Assembly (NCBI GenBank): GCA_009692585.1
Contig: SHYX01000059.1
Location: 1-24,990 of the forward strand
Direction of reading: 5' to 3'
Length of the DNA: 24,990 nt
From: Myxococcales bacterium
GTDB taxonomy: Bacteria; Myxococcota; UBA796; SXON01
The position numbers and the translations under genes were made by a program. The notes below the pieces were generated by a model. The model ran no database searches. It worked only from the letters and a program-made list of their open reading frames with translations, and was not told the DNA's origin. Below, one piece after another: positions 21,580 to 24,990 of this stretch. Numbering within the stretch: position 1 is the stretch's first letter; every line of letters starts with the position of its first letter.

Positions 21580-22975
21580 CCGGCTTTACGTCTGGGCTTT
21601 CTCGCGCGTCGCCAGGAATATGTTCGACTGTCTGAAAGCCTTGGCCACGCTCGACGAAGCCGACATCGACGTGATCTCGCTGACCGAGCCCGACGCGAGG
21701 GACAACTCCTTCCGCAAGTTGATCCGGCCGATCCTCGCGTGGCTCGCCGAACGTTACCGCGAGGAACTCTCGCGGAACGTCGTTCGGGGCATGCGCTCCC
21801 AAGCCGAAAAAGGGTTCTGGCAGAATGGGCACGCCCCCTACGGGTACGCCCTCCAGAAGGTCGAGGGCGGCACCAAGCTCGCCGTGACCGACGAGACGCG
21901 CGTGGACTTCGACACGGTGCAGCGGATCTTCACCGAGTACCTCGTCGGGAAGGACGGCCAGAAGCGTCTCGCCGAGAAGCTGACCCGGGAGGGCGTGCGG
22001 CCCCCGAGTCGCGAGGTCGCCCGCGATCGGTTCGCGGGGACGTGGCGCCCGAAGCACGTCCAAAACATCCTGACGAACGTGACGTATTGCGGCCACCTCG
22101 TGCAGAAGGGCGACGCGCTCGCGCGCAACTGCCACGACGCGGCCGTCTCCGACGAGGACTTCGCCCGCGTCGCCGCCCTCCGCAAGCTGAAGGACCGGAG
22201 CAAGGACGAAGGCGGCAACGGCAACCACGCCATCCATATGAGCGAACGCGGCGTGCTCACGCCGTGGCTTCGGTGCGGATCGTGCCGCGGGCGCATCGCG
22301 ATCACCGGCGGCGGACACACCGGGAACGTGCGCCACTACTACACCTGCGCCACCCGGCAGGAGAACAAGGCCAACTGCTCCGGCCTCTCCGTCCGCGTCG
22401 AAAAGCTTGATGCCGCCGTCCTCGACTACATCCACGACGAGGCCCTCTCGCCAGAGTCAGTGCGCGAAATGATCGACCAGGGCGTTGTCGCACTCGCCGA
22501 CCAACCCGACGAGAACCAGGCTGAGCGCGTCCGCCTCGCCACCGACATCGCCGAGTTGGACGCCCGCATCCGCAAGATCGGCCTCCAGGTCGCCGACGAC
22601 ATCCTCACTACCGAGGACGCGAAGGCGCTGAACGCCCCGCTCATCGCCCGTCGCGAGGCCCTGAAGCTCCGCCTCGCGGCCCTCCCGGAACGCAAGCCGG
22701 TCCCCACCCCCGACCGGATGGACCCCGCGAAGTTCCGCGCCGCGGTGTTGGAAGCATGGAGCACGCGCCCCCTCGACGAGCGCCGCGAAGCGTTGGATCG
22801 TCTCGTCGAGAAGATCACGCTCTCAGACGGTGGCGCCCACGTCGACTACCGCGTCAAGGACGAACAGATCGCGTTTCACCAGCCTGACCCCTCAGGCCCG
22901 CCGTCGGGTTCATGGGGACAATGGACCCATGTGATCGACACACCGGACGTCCGATCGCCACGAAAGCGAGCGTGA
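21362..22975 (+). pseudogene. Large serine recombinase lacking its catalytic-serine half
   Basis: Recognisable homology begins near 21550 (GIDRLYVWAFSRVARN) with the second half of the resolvase domain, then LSRNVVRGMRSQAEKGFW and APYGYAL of the recombinase domain, KHVQNILTNVTYCGHL, a zinc ribbon (LRCGSCRGRI ... YYTCATRQENKANCSG), a long coiled coil and a C-terminal tail. A normal member starts with a YxRVS-type motif carrying the nucleophilic serine about 60 residues before DRLYVW. No such motif is present in any frame here; the bases instead hold the coiled-coil frame above. So strand cleavage should be lost, although zinc-ribbon DNA binding may persist. The start at 21362 is chosen for its strong Shine-Dalgarno; the frame is open from further upstream. 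Confidence 0.75.
22881..22897. repeat. 17-bp hairpin-forming word, inverted copy B
   Basis: Exact reverse complement of 4-20. Here it lies inside the recombinase reading frame, encoding QPDPSG, about 80 bases before the stop. A second hairpin follows at 22911-22931 (CATGGG and CCCATG around nine bases), so the 3' end of this gene is rich in palindromes, as expected for a terminator region or element end. Confidence 0.6.
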
Positions 22976-23201
22976 ACCAATAAGATCGCGTCCTCCGGGT
23001 CCGGATCCCGATCGAGTACCCGGCCGATCGCAGCCTCGAACTTCCCGCGGTCTCCCCGAAGTCCCCCCGCCGCCAGGTATTCCTCGGTCGCCCGGCGGCG
23101 AGTTTCTCGCCTGCGGCAAATGGCGAGCGCGAGGGCTGACCACGCACCCCTTCGCGAGGTACGCTAGTGGAAACCGGACTGGTCATGGTGCTGGAGGGAG
23201 A
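22976..23201. other. Spacer after the recombinase, possible coding remnant
   Basis: No complete gene. The plus frame from 22984 to 23140 reads RVLRVRIPIEYPADRSLEL and then AVSPKSPRRQVFLGRP before a TGA, which is protein-like, but it has no start codon and is preceded directly by TAA. It may be the tail of a lost gene. CTGGAGGGAG at 23191-23200 is the ribosome site of the next gene. Confidence 0.3.
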
Positions 23202-24296
23202 ATGCGAGGGCTTGAGGGCGTGATCGTTTCGCGTGCTCGCTCCGGGAGTGGGGGTCACGCCCTGTGCCTGCTCGTGGCGCTCCTGGCGCTCGCCGTGCCG
23301 CGGCTGGCCGAGGCATGCTCCTGCAGGCCGCAGTCGGCCCAGCAGGCGGCGCCCCGCGTGCACGCGATTGTGGAGGGCCGCGTCGTGTACGCGGCGCCGT
23401 CTCCGGACGGGGCGGTGGAGCAGGCCATCCGGGTGCGGGTGGACGCGGTCTACAAGGGCGGGGCGGACGAGGCCCCGGGCGACACGCTGGACGTGATCTG
23501 GGGCCAGTGCAACGACGTGGCGCTGACCACCGCCACGGCCGCGCGCATCTGGTTCCTGACGCGGTGGGAGGGGCGCTACAGCACGAGCCTGTGCGAGGCC
23601 GCGCTCGCCGCCAACGACGAGGGCAGGGCCATCGCACGCGAGGTGGTGCTCCTCGCGGAGGGCCTCGGCCAGGCCCGCGACGACACCACCGTCGACCCCG
23701 AGACGGCGGACTTCACCCTCACCGCGATGGCCATCGGCTGGCGCCTCCACACGCTGGAGGCGGCGAAGCGGATGGCGGGCCCGGACCGCGCGCCGACCCC
23801 CGAGCTCCTGCGCGTCCACGCGCTCATCGCGGCCCGGTTCGCGGTCCGCATGGCGCCCCCGGCGGACCACCCGGCGGCCGCGCTCCCGCTCGAGCGCGCC
23901 AGCTTCAGCTACGTGGCCGACCGCGTGAGCCTCTACAGCCGCGGCGGCGGGCTCCTCAGCACCGGGCTCAGCCTCGCGCGGTGGTGGGCGGACCGTGACG
24001 CCGTGCCCGCCCCCCCACGCCCGCGGCCGGAGGGGATGACGGACCGGCACTGGGAGTACTACCAGAGCGCCGAGGCGCGGAACGAGCCGCCCGCGTGGGA
24101 TCTGGGTCGCTGGCACGTGTCGATCGGGCACGCCGCGCGGGTCGACCGGAAGGTCGTCGCCGCCCTGCTGGAGCCGCTCGCGCCCCAGCGCGGAGACCCC
24201 GCCGCCGTCGCGCCCCTGCTGCGCAGCGTGTGCGCGCTCGTGTCCGGCGCCGGGTGCGCGAGCGCGGAGCTCGACGCCTCGCTGCTGGCGCCGTGA
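23202..24296 (+). CDS. Secreted NTR/TIMP-like Cys-rich protein
   Basis: 364 aa. The first 38 residues form a signal peptide: basic start, hydrophobic core ALCLLVALLALAVPRL, and cleavage after AEA, giving a mature N-terminus CSCRPQ. A mature CxC start followed by a segment like VHAIVEGRVVYA is the netrin/TIMP-like opening seen in many secreted proteins of delta-type bacteria. Further Cys at WGQCNDV and STSLCEAA could pair with the first two. The C-terminal 200 residues are unrecognised; the two Cys near the end (VCALVSGAGC) may form another bridge. Start chosen from GGAGGGAG just upstream. Function unknown; probably periplasmic or extracellular. Confidence 0.72.
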   Translation: MRGLEGVIVSRARSGSGGHALCLLVALLALAVPRLAEACSCRPQSAQQAAPRVHAIVEGRVVYAAPSPDGAVEQAIRVRVDAVYKGGADEAPGDTLDVIWGQCNDVALTTATAARIWFLTRWEGRYSTSLCEAALAANDEGRAIAREVVLLAEGLGQARDDTTVDPETADFTLTAMAIGWRLHTLEAAKRMAGPDRAPTPELLRVHALIAARFAVRMAPPADHPAAALPLERASFSYVADRVSLYSRGGGLLSTGLSLARWWADRDAVPAPPRPRPEGMTDRHWEYYQSAEARNEPPAWDLGRWHVSIGHAARVDRKVVAALLEPLAPQRGDPAAVAPLLRSVCALVSGAGCASAELDASLLAP

Positions 24297-24451
24297 GCGT
24301 CGAGCGACATTTCGAGAGCGCGCGTTGTTGGTCACCAGCTCCCGTTCGGCCCGCCAGAGGGATCATCGGCGCGCTATCGGGTGCGGGTGGAGGCGGAGGG
24401 GGTGAGGAGGCCGAAAGCGCGCCAAAAACGCCCGCTTCAGTGCCATTCAGC

Positions 24452-24979
24452 CTAGCTGCGTTCGGGATGGGGCGTGAAAAGGCCGATGGCCTTCGGCACC
24501 GTGTACTTCGTTGCCCGTCCTACCTTCACGGGTTCTGCGCTACCGCCGCCCACGACAGCCTTGACCGCTACGCGGGCCTTGCTTTCTGAGACCCCGAGCG
24601 CGTTCGCGATCTCCGCGGGCGACTTGGGAGTTTCGTCGGTTCGAAGAAGGACGAGGACGCGCTCCTCGATCGTCGGGCTCTCTCCAGCACTGCTGGCAGC
24701 GTACGGCTCCGGGTCGGGCTCCCGAACCATCATCAGCAGCGATGGAGTTTCCGCTGGCCCAGGCTTCCGCGCTGCATCGGCCTGACGAGCGCGCCTTAGC
24801 CGATCTTCAAGTTCGCCCATCTCCGCCCGGCGACCCGCCAAGGCAGCCTCGAGTTCGGCGATCTCACGTCGGCGAACCGCCACCAGACCCTCCAATTCCA
24901 CGATGTCCGCGCTGGGCGGTCCCGGAACCGGAGTAGATCGCATGGTCAGCGACGGACTTCCAGGCTCGGGTGAGCGCAT
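24452..24979 (-). CDS. Coiled-coil winged-helix DNA-binding protein
   Basis: 175 aa. Residues 25-66 form a regular Leu/Glu/Arg coiled coil (VELEGLVAVRRREIAELEAAL and on), so it is probably a dimer. A Pro-rich linker leads to a C-terminal winged helix (about 105-165): IEERVLVLL, SPAEIANALGVSESKARVAVKAV as the HTH, then KVGRATKYTVP as the wing. No effector domain is visible. ATG at 24979 lacks a ribosome site; the in-frame ATG at 24943, with GGAAG upstream, may be the true start and would remove 12 residues. It faces the NTR gene across a 155-base gap in which I see no clear terminator. Target genes are unknown. Confidence 0.7.
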   Translation of the reverse strand: MRSPEPGSPSLTMRSTPVPGPPSADIVELEGLVAVRRREIAELEAALAGRRAEMGELEDRLRRARQADAARKPGPAETPSLLMMVREPDPEPYAASSAGESPTIEERVLVLLRTDETPKSPAEIANALGVSESKARVAVKAVVGGGSAEPVKVGRATKYTVPKAIGLFTPHPERS

Positions 24980-24990
24980 GAGTTGCGGTC

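Noticed and set aside
4..22897. attL/attR pair of an integrated element
   Set aside because: Integration sites flanking an element are direct repeats; these copies are inverted and the recombinase lacks its catalytic serine half.
22854..24335. Minus-strand open frame of 493 codons
   Set aside because: Opposes a secreted protein with a good signal peptide and ribosome site; the antisense product shows only Arg/Gly/Ala-rich shadow composition.
1..24990. CRISPR arrays, tRNA or rRNA genes
   Set aside because: No regularly spaced direct repeats and no cloverleaf or rRNA-like conserved words were recognised by eye; a tRNAscan or Rfam run would be the decisive check.

Overview
The window is about 25 kb of very GC-rich bacterial DNA with strong G/C preference at third codon positions and tightly packed genes. 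Many start codons overlap the previous stop (GTGA, ATGA, TAATG). Composition, GTG starts, a secreted NTR/TIMP-like protein and VWA-phosphatase-kinase signalling genes suggest a large-genome soil-type bacterium, Myxococcota (Polyangia-like) being my best guess; no marker gene proves it. No rRNA, tRNA or CRISPR array was recognised.

Region A (265-10716, all +) is an NAD-centred island. A small PLP aminotransferase overlaps an HExxH protein of unknown role. Then come glutamine-dependent NAD synthetase, nicotinate phosphoribosyltransferase and nicotinamidase, giving nicotinamide -> nicotinate -> NaMN and NaAD -> NAD. They are followed by a VWA protein, a PP2C-like phosphatase, a divergent Ser/Thr kinase with a large C-terminal sensor-like region, and an NrtR-type Nudix-winged-helix regulator of NAD metabolism. 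The last four are spaced or overlapped like one transcript, so a TerY-P-like signalling triad is physically tied to NAD control.

Region B (10717-11813) is a graveyard: an ABC-transporter ATPase fragment and a frameshifted PAP2 phosphatase, next to sequence in which I see nothing.

Region C (11814-18293, +) is a translationally coupled operon: an NadR-type NMN adenylyltransferase fused to a medium-chain dehydrogenase, an AsnB-type amidotransferase/synthetase, an adenylation-carrier-thioester reductase protein (stand-alone NRPS with reductive release), and an NadR-type ribosylnicotinamide kinase. The two halves of NadR thus bracket natural-product enzymes. Converging on it (18317-20013, -) are a 2-oxoglutarate/Fe(II) dioxygenase and a SAM methyltransferase. 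My leading hypothesis is that regions A and C together supply NAD or an NAD-derived pyridine nucleotide to an undescribed specialised-metabolite or stress pathway.

Region D (20010-23201) looks like mobile-element debris: a 41-codon N-terminal stub of an MmeI-like DNA methyltransferase, a long imperfect inverted repeat, an XRE repressor, a strongly acidic small protein and a large serine recombinase lacking its catalytic-serine half. A 17-bp palindromic word in the recombinase 3' end recurs inverted at the very start of the window.

Region E (23202-24979) holds a secreted NTR-like protein and, convergent to it, a coiled-coil winged-helix protein.
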